This document shows positions 45,621 to 54,514 of a DNA stretch of 64,000 bases, piece by piece. The DNA lies in NCBI RefSeq assembly GCF_036010505.1, contig NZ_CP108569.1, positions 3,359,001 through 3,423,000 of the forward strand. Direction: 5' to 3'. The notes under the pieces were generated by a model. The model did no database searches, was not told the origin of the DNA, and saw nothing but the letters and a program-made list of their open reading frames with translations. How positions within the stretch are numbered: the stretch's first letter is position 1; every line of letters starts with the position of its first letter. The position numbers were made by a program, and so were the translations under genes. Source of the stretch: Streptomyces sp. NBC_01197. Its GTDB lineage: Bacteria; Actinomycetota; Actinomycetes; Streptomycetales; Streptomycetaceae.

Positions 45621-46032
45621 CCCGGCGCCGTCCTCTCCCGAATTCGAGGCTCCCCCACGGCGGCAGCGGCATATTCACCGCTGCCAGTTGAGGACGTTAC
45701 GGAAGGTGGGCACAGCGCAACACCCCCTTCGGGCCCAATCTTGAATGGCCCGAACGGACTATGCGTACGCGGCAGATCACCCAACGGAGTGAGCGGGGGA
45801 CATTCCCGACGAGCCCGGCAAACCAGGACCGTTCATGCAGGCCACATCGGACACCGGGTTACACATGGGGCATATTCCGACGCGCCTTCGCCCTATTCGG
45901 GAAGGGGGACATCGCGCCGGGGGGCTTGATACGGGAGGGCACTGCTGTGACAGTTAGGTGCAGCTTAGGCCAAGGCATGTCCGCGTGTCCGGCGAATGAA
46001 AGTGCTCCTTCTGCACAACGTAGGCTGCCCTC
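45621..46032. other. Long wblA upstream region
   Basis: 412 bp without a gene, between divergent wblA and the penicillin-binding protein. A hairpin (GGCAGCGG 45662-45669 with CCGCTGCC 45678-45685) lies in what would be the wblA leader. A TTGATA at 45928 might be part of the promoter of the right-hand gene. Such a long leader fits the heavy regulation of wblA. Confidence 0.5.
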
Positions 46033-48300
46033 ATGCCAAAGAAGCGCTCCGGCGGGGGTCTCACCAAGACCCAGCAGGCCGCCAAATTCCTCGGTGTCGC
46101 CGCGCTCTCCGGAGCTGTACTGGCGGGCATCGCGCTGCCGGCAGCCGGAGCGCTGGGGCTCGCGGCCAAGGGCACCGTCAACGGATTCGACGAGATCCCC
46201 GCCAGCCTCAAGACGCCGCCTCTCAGCCAGCGGACCACGATTCTGGACGCCGACAACAACCAGATCGCGTCGGTCTACGAGCGTGACCGCACGGTGGTCA
46301 AACTCCAGGACATCTCCCCGTACATGCAGAAGGCGCTCGTCGCGATCGAGGACGCGCGCTTCTACCAGCACGGCGCGATCGACGTCAAAGGCGTGGCGCG
46401 CGCGCTCAACCGCAACGCGCAGGAGGGCGGCGCGGCCCAGGGCGCGTCGACCCTCACCCAGCAGTACGTCAAGAACGTCTTCGTAGAGGAGGCGGGCGAC
46501 GACCCGACCAAGGTCGCCGAGGCCCAGCAGAAGAGCCTCGGCCGCAAGGTCCGCGAGCTCAAGTACGCGATCCAGGTCGAGAAGTCGCTCGGCAAGAAGA
46601 AGATCCTGGAGAACTACCTCAACATCACCTTCTTCGGTGAGCAGGCGTACGGCGTCGAGGCGGCGTCCCAGCGGTACTTCTCCAAGTCCGCGAAAGACCT
46701 GACGATCGGTGAGTCCGCGCTGCTGGCCGGTCTTGTGCAGTCGCCGACCCGCTACGACCCGATCAATGACATGGAGGAGGCCACCAAGCGGCGCAACACC
46801 GTGCTGCAGCGGATGGCCGACGTCCATGCCATCTCGCAGCCCCAGGCCGACAAGGCGATGGGCGAGCCGATCAAGCTGAAGGTGACCAAGCCCAAGAGCG
46901 GGTGCATCACCGCGGTCAAGGGCGCGGGCTTCTTCTGCGACTACGTCCGCAAGGTGTTCCTGACGGACCCGGCCTTCGGCAAGACCAAGGAGGAGCGCCA
47001 GAAGCTCTGGTCGGTCGGCGGTCTGACCGTCAAGACCACCCTGGACCCCAAGGCCCAGGCGTCCTCCAATGCCGCGGCCACCTCCCGGGTCAACAAGGAC
47101 GACAAGATCGCGGACGCGGTGGTGCAGGTCCAGCCCGGCACCGGGAAGATCCTGGCGATGGCCCAGTCCCGCCCCTACGGCCTGGACCCCTCGAAGCACG
47201 AGACGGTGCTGAACCTCTCCGTCGACAACAAGATGGGCGGTACGTACGCGGGCTTCCAGGTGGGCTCGACGTTCAAGCCCATCACCGCGGCCGCCGCACT
47301 GGAGAAGGGCATCAGCCCGGCGCAGAGTTTCACGACGGGCTCGCACATCTCGCTGCCCGGTTCGAGCTTCCGCAACTGCCAGAACCAGCCGGCCGACAGC
47401 AGCGCCTGGTCCGTGGGGAACGAGCTCACCTCGGAGAAGGGCACCTTCGACATGACCAGCGCGCTGGGCAAGTCGATCAACACGTACTTCGCGAAGCTGG
47501 AACAGAAGACCGGCCTCTGCGAGACGATCAACATGGCCAACAAGGTCGGTTACATCCGCGGCAACAACAAGCCACTCCAGGCGGTGCCCTCCACCACCCT
47601 CGGTGGCCAGGAGTCGACCCCGCTGGCGATGGCCTCGGTGTACGCCACCTTCGCCAACCGCGGGACGTACTGCTCCCCGATCGCCGTCGAGTCGGTGACC
47701 GCGCCGGGCGGCAAGCAGCTCCCGGTGCCGAAGTCGACCTGCGCGTCGGCGATGAGCCAGCACACGGCCGACACCATCAACCAGATGCTGAAGGGCGTGG
47801 TCGCGGACGGCACCGGTAAGCAGGCCGGGCTGAACGACCGCGACAACGCGGGCAAGACGGGTACCACCGACGAGCGCAAGAACGCGTGGTTCGTCGGCTA
47901 CACGCCCAACCTGGCCACGGCGGTCTGGGTCGGCAGCGACGGAGCGCGGCAGATCCCGATGTCCAACATCAACATCGGCGGCCACTACTACGACGAGGTC
48001 TGCGGTGGCTGTCTCCCCGGCCCCATCTGGAAAACGGCGATGACCGGCGCGCTGTCACCCTCCGAGACGCCCTCCTTCAACAAGGTCGACGTCCCGCGCG
48101 GGCAGGGGGGCGGCGGCAAGAGCCACGACCACCACCAGAGCGGCGGCGACCAGGGCACCGGCGGTACGGACAACGGCGGAACCGACGGCAGCACGAACGG
48201 CGGCGACCAGGGCAACGGCGGCCAGCCCGGAGGCGGCGGCATCTCGTTCCCGCCGGGCTTCATCGGCGGCAACAACGGCAACGGCCACCACCACAGATAG
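46033..48300 (+). CDS. Class A penicillin-binding protein (glycosyltransferase/transpeptidase)
   Basis: 755 residues from ATG at 46033. An N-terminal signal-anchor (about 18-45) is followed by a GT51 glycosyltransferase with the catalytic Glu in AIEDARFYQHGAID (about 106) and GASTLTQQYVKN; the transpeptidase has GSTFKPITAA (Ser of SxxK, about 412), KSINT and GKTGTTDE. It polymerises and crosslinks peptidoglycan outside the membrane. The C-terminal 70 residues are Gly/Asn/Asp/His-rich and probably disordered. It is transcribed away from wblA and ended by a strong hairpin. Confidence 0.94.
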   Translation: MPKKRSGGGLTKTQQAAKFLGVAALSGAVLAGIALPAAGALGLAAKGTVNGFDEIPASLKTPPLSQRTTILDADNNQIASVYERDRTVVKLQDISPYMQKALVAIEDARFYQHGAIDVKGVARALNRNAQEGGAAQGASTLTQQYVKNVFVEEAGDDPTKVAEAQQKSLGRKVRELKYAIQVEKSLGKKKILENYLNITFFGEQAYGVEAASQRYFSKSAKDLTIGESALLAGLVQSPTRYDPINDMEEATKRRNTVLQRMADVHAISQPQADKAMGEPIKLKVTKPKSGCITAVKGAGFFCDYVRKVFLTDPAFGKTKEERQKLWSVGGLTVKTTLDPKAQASSNAAATSRVNKDDKIADAVVQVQPGTGKILAMAQSRPYGLDPSKHETVLNLSVDNKMGGTYAGFQVGSTFKPITAAAALEKGISPAQSFTTGSHISLPGSSFRNCQNQPADSSAWSVGNELTSEKGTFDMTSALGKSINTYFAKLEQKTGLCETINMANKVGYIRGNNKPLQAVPSTTLGGQESTPLAMASVYATFANRGTYCSPIAVESVTAPGGKQLPVPKSTCASAMSQHTADTINQMLKGVVADGTGKQAGLNDRDNAGKTGTTDERKNAWFVGYTPNLATAVWVGSDGARQIPMSNINIGGHYYDEVCGGCLPGPIWKTAMTGALSPSETPSFNKVDVPRGQGGGGKSHDHHQSGGDQGTGGTDNGGTDGSTNGGDQGNGGQPGGGGISFPPGFIGGNNGNGHHHR

Positions 48301-48362
48301 CGGGTAGCGGGCCGGCGCGGCGGACTCGGTACGCAGCAGAAGGCGCGACAGACGCGATGCGC

Positions 48363-48421
48363 GCAGAAGGGCGGGGCGCCCGGTGGGAATCCACCGGCGC
48401 CCCGCCCTTCTGCGACTTTTC
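48363..48421 (+). terminator. Terminator after the PBP gene
   Basis: About 24-bp stem with a single bulge (GCAGAAGGGCGGGGCGCC... with ...GGCGCCCCGCCCTTCTGC), loop GAAT, then GACTTTT. It lies between convergent genes and can serve both. Confidence 0.88.
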
Positions 48422-48437
48422 CGACCGCCAGGCAGGC

Positions 48438-48902
48438 TCAGCCCGCGAGGCGCTTCTTCACCTCGGCGGCCACCCGGCCGCCGTCGGCGAGCCCGGCCAC
48501 CTTCGGGTTCACGATCTTCATGACGGCGCCCATGGCACGCGGCCCCTCGGCCCCCGCGGCCTTCGCCTCGTCGACGGCCTGCGTGACGATGGCGCCCAGC
48601 TCGTCGTCGCTCAGCTGCTTCGGCAGATATGTGGCGAGCAGCTCGCCCTCCGCCTTCTCCCGCGCGGCGCTCTCGGTACGGCCGCCCTGCTCGAAGGCCT
48701 CGGCCGCCTCGCGGCGCTTCTTCGCCTCCTTGGCGATCACCTTCAGCACCTCGTCGTCGGTCAGCTCGCGAGCCGACGTACCCGAGACCTCTTCCTTCGT
48801 GATCGCGGAGAGGGTCAGCCGGAGCGTCGAGGAGCGCAGCTCGTCACGCGCCCTGATGGCCTCGGTGAGTTCTGCGTGCAGCTTGGACTTGAGCGTGGTC
48901 AT
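48438..48902 (-). CDS. GatB/YqeY domain protein
   Basis: 154 residues from ATG at 48902. MTTLKSKLHAELTEAIRARD, then LSAITKEEV and YLPKQLSDDELGAIV, are the YqeY signature; the domain is shared with the tail of the tRNA amidotransferase GatB. It probably binds tRNA; the free-standing form has no settled function. The 77-bp gap to the divergent phosphoesterase gene serves both promoters. Confidence 0.9.
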   Translation of the reverse strand: MTTLKSKLHAELTEAIRARDELRSSTLRLTLSAITKEEVSGTSARELTDDEVLKVIAKEAKKRREAAEAFEQGGRTESAAREKAEGELLATYLPKQLSDDELGAIVTQAVDEAKAAGAEGPRAMGAVMKIVNPKVAGLADGGRVAAEVKKRLAG

Positions 48903-48979
48903 AGGGCCAAGTGTCGCAGGTACGGTCCCCACGCCGCCCGCGGATTTCGCGGTGACCCGCTGTCTGCGACGATGGAGGT

Positions 48980-49918
48980 ATGCGCGCACGCTATGGGATC
49001 CCCCTCAAAGTCACCGCAGGAATCACGGCCGTTGGTGCGGCAGGCATCGCCTATGCCGCCGGATTCGAGGCGCGCTCGTTCCGCCTCCGGCGGGTGACCG
49101 TGCCGGTGCTGCCGCCGGGTGCCCGGCCCGTACGCGTACTCCAGGTCTCGGACATCCACATGGTCGGCGGCCAGCGCAAGAAACAGCGCTGGCTCCAGTC
49201 GCTGGCCGGACTGCGGCCGGACTTCGTGGTCAACACCGGGGACAACCTCTCGGACCCGGAGGGCGTACCGGAGGTCCTGGACGCGCTGGGGCCGCTGATG
49301 GAGTTCCCAGGGGTGTACGTGTTCGGGTCGAACGACTACTACGGCCCGAAGTTCCGTAACCCGGCCCGCTACCTCTTCGAGAAGGCGCAGGGCAAGCACG
49401 GCCTCAACGGCAAGGCGCCGGCGGTGGGCGTGGTGCACAACCCATGGGAGGGCCTGCGGGACGGCTTCGACGCGGCGGGCTGGGTGAACCTCACCAACAC
49501 TCGCGGCCGGCTGAAGGTGGACGGCATGGAGATCGCCTTCACCGGTCTGGACGACCCGCACATCAAGCGGGACAGGTACGCGGAAGTGGCGGGCGGCCCG
49601 GAAGCGGGCGCAGACCTCTCGGTCGCGGTGGTGCACGCGCCGTACCTGCGCACCCTGGACGCGTTCACGACGGACGGCTACCCCCTGATCCTCGCGGGTC
49701 ACACCCACGGCGGCCAGCTGTGCATCCCGTTCTACGGAGCACTGGTCACCAACTGCGACCTGGACACGGCCCGGGTCAAGGGCCTCTCGGCCCACGAGTC
49801 GGGCGGCAACCGCTCCTACCTGCACGTTTCAGCAGGCTGCGGCACGAACCGCTACACCCCGGTGCGCTTCGCGTGCGCCCCGGAGGCCACGCTGCTGACG
49901 CTCACGGCGAGGCGGTAG
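48980..49918 (+). CDS. Metallophosphoesterase, membrane-anchored
   Basis: 312 residues from ATG at 48980. An N-terminal hydrophobic segment (VTAGITAVGAAGIAYAAGF) anchors it. Calcineurin-like metal motifs: VSDIHMVGG, NTGDNLSD, GSNDYYG (in place of GNHD), HAPY and LAGHTHGGQ. The YaeI-like group hydrolyses phosphodiesters; the substrate is unknown. The change of GNHD to GSND removes the usual His but is common in this subgroup. It is the last core gene before the tRNA. Confidence 0.9.
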   Translation: MRARYGIPLKVTAGITAVGAAGIAYAAGFEARSFRLRRVTVPVLPPGARPVRVLQVSDIHMVGGQRKKQRWLQSLAGLRPDFVVNTGDNLSDPEGVPEVLDALGPLMEFPGVYVFGSNDYYGPKFRNPARYLFEKAQGKHGLNGKAPAVGVVHNPWEGLRDGFDAAGWVNLTNTRGRLKVDGMEIAFTGLDDPHIKRDRYAEVAGGPEAGADLSVAVVHAPYLRTLDAFTTDGYPLILAGHTHGGQLCIPFYGALVTNCDLDTARVKGLSAHESGGNRSYLHVSAGCGTNRYTPVRFACAPEATLLTLTARR

Positions 49919-49972
49919 GAACCGCCCCCGGGACGGAATCCGGCCCGGCCCGCCCGCCAGGGGAAACCGGAT

Positions 49973-50001
49973 TTCGTCTCAGGCCCCGGGTCGGCTAAAG
50001 T
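49973..50001 (+). promoter_or_regulatory. Probable tRNA-Pro promoter
   Basis: TTCGTC (49973-49978) and TAAAGT (49996-50001) with 17-bp spacing, about 30 bases before the mature tRNA. Confidence 0.45.
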
Positions 50002-50031
50002 AAACGATGTCGCCGCCACGCGAGCGACAAT

Positions 50032-50105
50032 CGGGGTGTAGCGCAGCTTGGCAGCGCGCTTCGTTCGGGACGAAGAGGTCGTGGGTTCAAATCCCGCCAC
50101 CCCGA
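50032..50105 (+). tRNA. tRNA-Pro (anticodon CGG)
   Basis: 74 nt fold into a full cloverleaf: acceptor CGGGGTG/CACCCCG, D-arm GCGC/GCGC, anticodon stem CTTCG/CGAAG around TTCGGGA (anticodon CGG), T-arm GTGGG/CCCGC with TTCAAAT. CCA is not encoded. It reads proline CCG codons. Its 3' half is the expected attachment core of pSAM2-type elements, and the integrase gene starts right after it. The gene is intact, so the element restores it upon insertion. Confidence 0.96.
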
Positions 50106-50121
50106 CAGCTAAGTAGCAGGT

Positions 50122-50155
50122 CAGAGGGCCCTTACCGATTCGGTAAGGGCCCTCT
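50122..50155. terminator. Perfect palindrome between tRNA-Pro and int
   Basis: 17-bp arms (CAGAGGGCCCTTACCGA with its complement) around one base. It can end both the tRNA transcript and leftward transcription of int, and sits just beside the attachment core. Confidence 0.85.
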
Positions 50156-50182
50156 GGCGTTGATGCGTGTCTATCTGCGTGA

Positions 50183-51349
50183 CTAGCGGTCCTGATCGCG
50201 CCTGAAGATACCGTCCATGGCAATGGCCCCGGTCTGGATGACGGGCCGGATCTGCTTCCGGTAGACCTCTTCGGTCACGGCCGTCCCGGAGTGGCCGACG
50301 AGGCGGGAGATCTCCTCCAGCGGAATGCCCCGGTCCGAGAGCAAGGACACGAAGCTGTGGCGGAGCTCGCGAGGCGTCCAGTCGTCGGCGTCGATCCCTT
50401 CGGCCTTCTTGAGCGCCTGTCGGAAGGCCCGCCGGACGTTGGTCGCGTCGAGAGGCTTACCCACGGCCGACGAGAAGACGAGTCCGTGTTCTTCCCAGCT
50501 GTCGTCAGCGGCGAGCCGCTCCCAGCCCTGCTCTTCGAACTGCTGCCAGAGGGCCTCGACGCAACGTGCCGGCAGTGCGAGCGTGCGCCGCGACTTCCGA
50601 GTCTTGGTGTCTCCGCCACGACGGACCGAGCGCCACACCGCGATGTGCGGAGGCTGCGGCGGATCGGAAAACGGCTGCCCCTTCAGGAACACGTGGTCCC
50701 AGGACAGAGCTCGCAGTTCCTCGGTACGGGCACCGGTCAGCAAGGCGACGACGATGTACGTGTGCATCGAAGTCCCCTCAGCGGCCTTCAGCACGGACTC
50801 GGCCTGGGCGAACGTGAGTGCCTTGGACGGACGACCCGCCTGCCCCTGCGGCACGGAGCACAGCTCGACGACGTTGCGCTTGACCTTGTCCCGGGCCATG
50901 GCTCGCTTGACCGAACGGTTCAGGCAGGAGTGGACGGCTTGAAGCGTGCGCGTGCTGAGGATCTTGGCCTTGACCGCTAACCAGCGGTCGACGTCCTCTG
51001 CGCTCAGATCGCGCAGCTTCCGGGCGCCGAGCGCAGGGATGACGTGCTTCTGGCTCAGATTGGTGCAGTTCTCGACTGTGCGCTGATCGCGGCCCGCCAG
51101 ACCGTAAGCAAGCCAGTCATTCACGGCGTCGGCGACGGTGTAGTTCGTGGGCGCGATGGCGAGACCGTCCTCAAAGTCCCGCAACACCTCCTTGAGCTTG
51201 TTCTTCGCCTCCGTCTTGGTCTTGCCACTCCCCCGCCGGACGATCCGCTTACCGCTCGGATCAAAGCCGAGGTTCGCCGTGGCGATCCAACGCTGTCTCT
51301 TCTCGTCCCAGTGCAGCCCACCGTCACCGCGGCTCCGACGCAGGGGCAT
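50183..51349 (-). CDS. int: Site-specific tyrosine recombinase (integrase)
   Basis: 388 residues from ATG at 51349. The N-terminal arm-binding and SAM-like domain (about 60-165) precedes the catalytic domain: first Arg in LLTGARTEELRALSW, Lys in TKTRKSRRTLAL, Arg330 in RELRHSFVSLL, His353 in LVGHSGT and nucleophile Tyr363 in EEVYRKQ. It integrates and excises the element at the adjacent tRNA-Pro. Its ATG shares one base with the xis stop (TGATG), so repSA-xis-int is one coupled unit. Confidence 0.95.
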   Translation of the reverse strand: MPLRRSRGDGGLHWDEKRQRWIATANLGFDPSGKRIVRRGSGKTKTEAKNKLKEVLRDFEDGLAIAPTNYTVADAVNDWLAYGLAGRDQRTVENCTNLSQKHVIPALGARKLRDLSAEDVDRWLAVKAKILSTRTLQAVHSCLNRSVKRAMARDKVKRNVVELCSVPQGQAGRPSKALTFAQAESVLKAAEGTSMHTYIVVALLTGARTEELRALSWDHVFLKGQPFSDPPQPPHIAVWRSVRRGGDTKTRKSRRTLALPARCVEALWQQFEEQGWERLAADDSWEEHGLVFSSAVGKPLDATNVRRAFRQALKKAEGIDADDWTPRELRHSFVSLLSDRGIPLEEISRLVGHSGTAVTEEVYRKQIRPVIQTGAIAMDGIFRRDQDR

Positions 51350-51537
51350 CAGGCGGCCTCTGCCATCTGGTTCTGGATGAAGTCGCGCACGGCGTCAGCA
51401 GGTACGCGGCGAGCGCCGTCGATCTTGATGGACGCAAGTCGGTGTGTGCGCATCAAGTCGTAGACCTTGGAGCGGCCGAGCTTGAGTCGCCCCATCACGT
51501 CGGTCACCGTCAACAGTTCAGGCGCGGTGGTGGTCAT
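51349..51537 (-). CDS. xis: Excisionase, MerR-like helix-turn-helix
   Basis: 62 residues from ATG at 51537, overlapping the repSA stop (ATGA). The sequence LLTVTDVMGRLKLGRSKVYD then LMRTHRLASIKIDGARRVP is the excisionase/MerR winged helix that binds near att and directs Int to excise. The size matches pSAM2 Xis. Confidence 0.92.
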   Translation of the reverse strand: MTTTAPELLTVTDVMGRLKLGRSKVYDLMRTHRLASIKIDGARRVPADAVRDFIQNQMAEAA

Positions 51538-52979
51538 GCGGCCCTGCCTTCCAGAGGGAGTTGATCGCGTAGGGCTTCGCGGGCTGTCTCGCGGTTGAGC
51601 TGGAGGTCGCGGGCGATGGTGGCGGCGAGGGCAGTTTCGCCGGGGCTGTGGCCGTGCCCCGCGTACTGCCAGTCGGCCAGGACGAGCACGGTGTCCGGTT
51701 GGCGGTCGTCTAGGCCGAGGGCCTGGCGCTCCTGGGCCGAGCGGAAGTCGGCGCGGGCTTGGCGGAGTTCGCCGAGGGTCGTGGAGTACCGGCGGGACTT
51801 GGAGGAGAAGTGGCCGCGGAAGCCGAGCATGTGCGCCCAGGCCCAGAGGCGGCGGTCCGGGTAGAGCGGATCGAGGGTCTTGCATGCGTTGATGAGACGG
51901 CGAGCATGGTCGGGTACGCCGTGGCGGTCCAGTTCGGAGAGTTCCCCGATGCGGCGGTCGAGGGTGCCGGTGTTCTCGGCGGCCTTGGTGGCGTACTTGG
52001 CGACGTAGGACGCCACGGCCTGCTCGGTGAGGTCGGAGCCGTCGCCAAAGGCGATGACGGGGCGGACATCGAGCTGTGCACCCCAGCGAAAGGTACGGGC
52101 TGACTGGTCATCGGCCGCGGGGACGGATACGGACGTGTAGTTGTGCTGGGAGGCGGCGTGGATCGCGTCGGTGAGGAGGTCGACGGTGGCCCAGGACGGG
52201 GGCGGGCTGTCTGGTCCGTCGGGGCCGTCGATGCGCATCACGGCGTGGAAGTGGATCGCTCCTCGCTTCTGGAATTCTGCGACCTTGCCGTACGAGAGCC
52301 GTGCCGATTCTTTGAGTTCGGCTTGGGTGAGTCCGGCGCGGGCGGCGATCTCGCGGCGGAGGCGGGTCGTGAAGCGCATCCAGAGGTCGCCTGCGTGGTT
52401 GTTGAAGAGGACTGATGCGGCGTAGTCGTACGTCTCGGGGTTGAGCGCGGTGCCGAGTTCCGGTGCGTTCTCGGGGTGCCGGCTGCCGCAGCGGCAGGTG
52501 CCACGGTCGGGCCGGTTGTGGACCGGGCCGAAGGACGGAGCGGTGAGGGTGGCGAAGACGCGGGGGTGGTCGCGGACGGTGGAGGGGATGTCGCGACGGT
52601 CGTCTCCGGCCAGGCCCGCGCGGATGAGGTGGTAGGTGTCTCCGGCGTACGTCCAGGCGCAGGACGGGCAGCGGGAGGCCCGGCGGTTGCCGCAGGCGAG
52701 GCGGAGGCGTCCGCCGGGCTCGGTACCGGTGGAGTACTCGTGCAGGGTCTCGCCGGTGATCTTGTCCTTGGTGCGGGTCCAGCCGGTCAGGTGGATCGGG
52801 TCGGAGCAGCCGCCGGTGCGGCGGATCTGGTCTTCCCAGCGATCGAAGTCGGGGGCCGAGGCCACCCTCAGCAGGTCGTTGAGGGTGATCCGGTCGCGCA
52901 GTGCGTCAGGCACGGACGCCTTTCCGGCGACGGTCCGGACGGCTCGTTCCGGCGCCGGTGGGCGGGTGCGGTCGGTCAT
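51534..52979 (-). CDS. repSA: Rolling-circle replication initiator, RepSA-like
   Basis: 481 residues from ATG at 52979 behind GGAAGGAAG. A Cys-rich N-terminal region (CGNRRASRCPSCAWTYAGD and GTCRCGSRHP) is followed by the HUH-type motifs: FATLTAPSFGPVH, GAIHFHAVMRID (metal-binding histidines) and ASYVAKYATKA with the nucleophilic tyrosine(s). It nicks the double-strand origin, which in pSAM2-type elements lies in or near the rep gene, and starts replication of the excised form needed for transfer. Confidence 0.92.
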   Translation of the reverse strand: MTDRTRPPAPERAVRTVAGKASVPDALRDRITLNDLLRVASAPDFDRWEDQIRRTGGCSDPIHLTGWTRTKDKITGETLHEYSTGTEPGGRLRLACGNRRASRCPSCAWTYAGDTYHLIRAGLAGDDRRDIPSTVRDHPRVFATLTAPSFGPVHNRPDRGTCRCGSRHPENAPELGTALNPETYDYAASVLFNNHAGDLWMRFTTRLRREIAARAGLTQAELKESARLSYGKVAEFQKRGAIHFHAVMRIDGPDGPDSPPPSWATVDLLTDAIHAASQHNYTSVSVPAADDQSARTFRWGAQLDVRPVIAFGDGSDLTEQAVASYVAKYATKAAENTGTLDRRIGELSELDRHGVPDHARRLINACKTLDPLYPDRRLWAWAHMLGFRGHFSSKSRRYSTTLGELRQARADFRSAQERQALGLDDRQPDTVLVLADWQYAGHGHSPGETALAATIARDLQLNRETAREALRDQLPLEGRAA

Positions 52980-53070
52980 GATGGTGCTTCCTTCCGGATC
53001 TGTGGTTCGGAGAGGGGCACGGCTTCCGGGCGGCGGATGCTTGGCGGTATCGAGGCCGCCCGGAGGCCGG

Positions 53071-53379
53071 TCAGCGGCGGTTCTGCGAGGCGATCAGCGA
53101 GCGGATGACCAGCGCGCACACGGCGAGCGAGGCGGCGGTGACCGCGACCGCGAGGAGCATGGAAACGAGTACGGCACCGACGACCAGGACCACGGCCGTA
53201 CCGCCACCGACGAGGGCGACGACAGCGCCGGGCGTGAGCTGGACCGTGGGACGGGCCAGAGCCGGAGTCGTAGGTACCGGGGCCGGGGCGTGATGGATCA
53301 CGGCGGGCCGCTCGGCGGTGACGGATGCCGCGACGATGCCGGTCGGCGCGGGGTTGGCCGGGATCTTCGGACGGAACAT
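53071..53379 (-). CDS. Small membrane protein, Spd-like (spread)
   Basis: 102 residues from ATG at 53379, behind AAAGGACAA. An Ala/Pro-rich hydrophilic N-terminus is followed by two or three hydrophobic segments (LTPGAVVALVGGGTAVVLVVG and a second). Proteins of this kind, found between rep and tra in such elements, are needed for plasmid spread within the mycelium (Spd). No finer assignment is possible. Confidence 0.72.
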   Translation of the reverse strand: MFRPKIPANPAPTGIVAASVTAERPAVIHHAPAPVPTTPALARPTVQLTPGAVVALVGGGTAVVLVVGAVLVSMLLAVAVTAASLAVCALVIRSLIASQNRR

Positions 53380-53402
53380 GGCGGTTGTCCTTTCTGCGGG
53401 GG

Positions 53403-53558
53403 TCACTTGACGGCGGTGTTGATCACGGGGGCCAGCAGGCTGTCGGCGAGGAGGTAGCCACCGAGCAGCAGCACGAGCACGAGCCACCACGGCGGGCGGA
53501 TGAGCTTCAGGCCGAGCCAGCCGACGACGATCAGGGAGAGCCAGAGAGGGACGTGCAC
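53403..53558 (-). CDS. Very small membrane protein
   Basis: 51 residues from GTG at 53558, with GGAGG five bases before. MHVPLWLSLIVVGWLGLKLI and RPPWWLVLVLLLGGYLLADS form two membrane helices. Its spacing and ribosome site support a real gene. A Spd-like role is inferred from position only. Confidence 0.72.
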   Translation of the reverse strand: MHVPLWLSLIVVGWLGLKLIRPPWWLVLVLLLGGYLLADSLLAPVINTAVK

Positions 53559-53569
53559 GGTGGCCTCCT

Positions 53570-53761
53570 TCAGCGGGGGTCGCAGCGGTGGGTGCGGGCG
53601 GCGAGCTGGGCGGCGGACTGGCTGGTGAAGTCGGACGACCAGCCGCAGCGGTCGGCGGTGCAGACGGCGGCGTGCTTGGTGCGGCCGTGCCGGTCGCGGT
53701 GGGTGCCGATCTGCACGGGGCCGATCCGCATGACGGAGTGGAAGTGATCTCGGGCGGGCAT
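53570..53761 (-). CDS. Mobile element transfer protein, small Cys-containing
   Basis: 63 residues from ATG at 53761 behind AAGGAG. MPARDHFHSVMRIGPVQIGT then HRDRHGRTKHAAVCTADRCG: basic, with Cys and His in a possible metal-binding arrangement (C-x4-C). Short proteins of this look recur in streptomycete elements at this place and are annotated as transfer proteins. Biochemical role is unknown. Confidence 0.72.
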   Translation of the reverse strand: MPARDHFHSVMRIGPVQIGTHRDRHGRTKHAAVCTADRCGWSSDFTSQSAAQLAARTHRCDPR

Positions 53762-53778
53762 GTGGGTCTCCTTGCGGG

Positions 53779-54438
53779 TCAGGTGAGTTGGGCGGCGATG
53801 GCCTCGGCGAGCTGGGGCGGGACGCCGAGGCGTGCGCGGAGGGTGTCGGTGTCGATCTGGGATCCGGTGCGGGCGTGGTGGTCTGCGGCGACCTTCCGGG
53901 CGTGGTCGACCAGGGCGGCCGGGACGTTGGGGGCTGGGTCGGCGACGGGGAGCGCGGGAACGTCCTCGTTCTCCGGAGCCGCGACCGGTGCGAGTGCCGG
54001 GGCGCTCGGTTCTTCGGCGGGCACCGGCTCTTGCACGGGGGCATCGGGCGCAGGGGCGTCGACAGGGTCGGCCGCGTGCGCGGTGTGGGCGAGGAGCGTG
54101 CCGCCGAGGAAGGCGAGCGCGGGCCACCCGGCGACGCCGAAGCGCAGCCAGCCCGGCGGGTGTTGCAGATCGAGGAACCCCGCTGTGGCGACGTTGGCTC
54201 CAAGGGAGGCGATGAGCGCGACCACGAACCAGCACCAGGCGAGCCGGGAGGGCCCGTCGTTCCGGAGTCGGCGCCAGGCGGCGACCAGGAGCAGGTCGAC
54301 GCTGATCGGGTAGGCCCACGCCTTCCATCCGTCCTGTCCGGCGGCGGATGCGAGGTCGTGAAGGTGAGCGAAGGACAGCGCGCCTGCAATCACGGCTTGG
54401 ACGAGTACGGCGTCCACGCGGACGGTGGGACGGGCCAT
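53779..54438 (-). CDS. DUF2637/SpdB-like membrane protein
   Basis: 219 residues from ATG at 54438 behind AAAGGAGAAG. Four hydrophobic helices in the first 120 residues (VLVQAVIAGALSFAHLHDLA, then AYPISVDLLLVAAW, CWFVVALIASLGANVA and WPALAFLGGTLLAH) match DUF2637. A Pro/Ala/Glu-rich segment and a short helical C-terminus (TLRARLGVPPQLAEAIAAQL), perhaps DNA-binding, follow. DUF2637 proteins are regular members of streptomycete transfer regions. Confidence 0.82.
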   Translation of the reverse strand: MARPTVRVDAVLVQAVIAGALSFAHLHDLASAAGQDGWKAWAYPISVDLLLVAAWRRLRNDGPSRLAWCWFVVALIASLGANVATAGFLDLQHPPGWLRFGVAGWPALAFLGGTLLAHTAHAADPVDAPAPDAPVQEPVPAEEPSAPALAPVAAPENEDVPALPVADPAPNVPAALVDHARKVAADHHARTGSQIDTDTLRARLGVPPQLAEAIAAQLT

Positions 54439-54514
54439 CGCGGGCTTCTCCTTTCGGCATGGGGCGGGTAAGGACCTGGCGCGATGAGGTCGCGCCGACC
54501 GGAGTGCGGGGAGA

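Noticed and set aside
53403..54389. A 328-codon minus-strand gene covering three small transfer genes
   Set aside because: Only its last 51 codons look real; the remainder is Ser/Pro/Arg-rich shadow of the DUF2637 and transfer protein genes, which each have ribosome sites.
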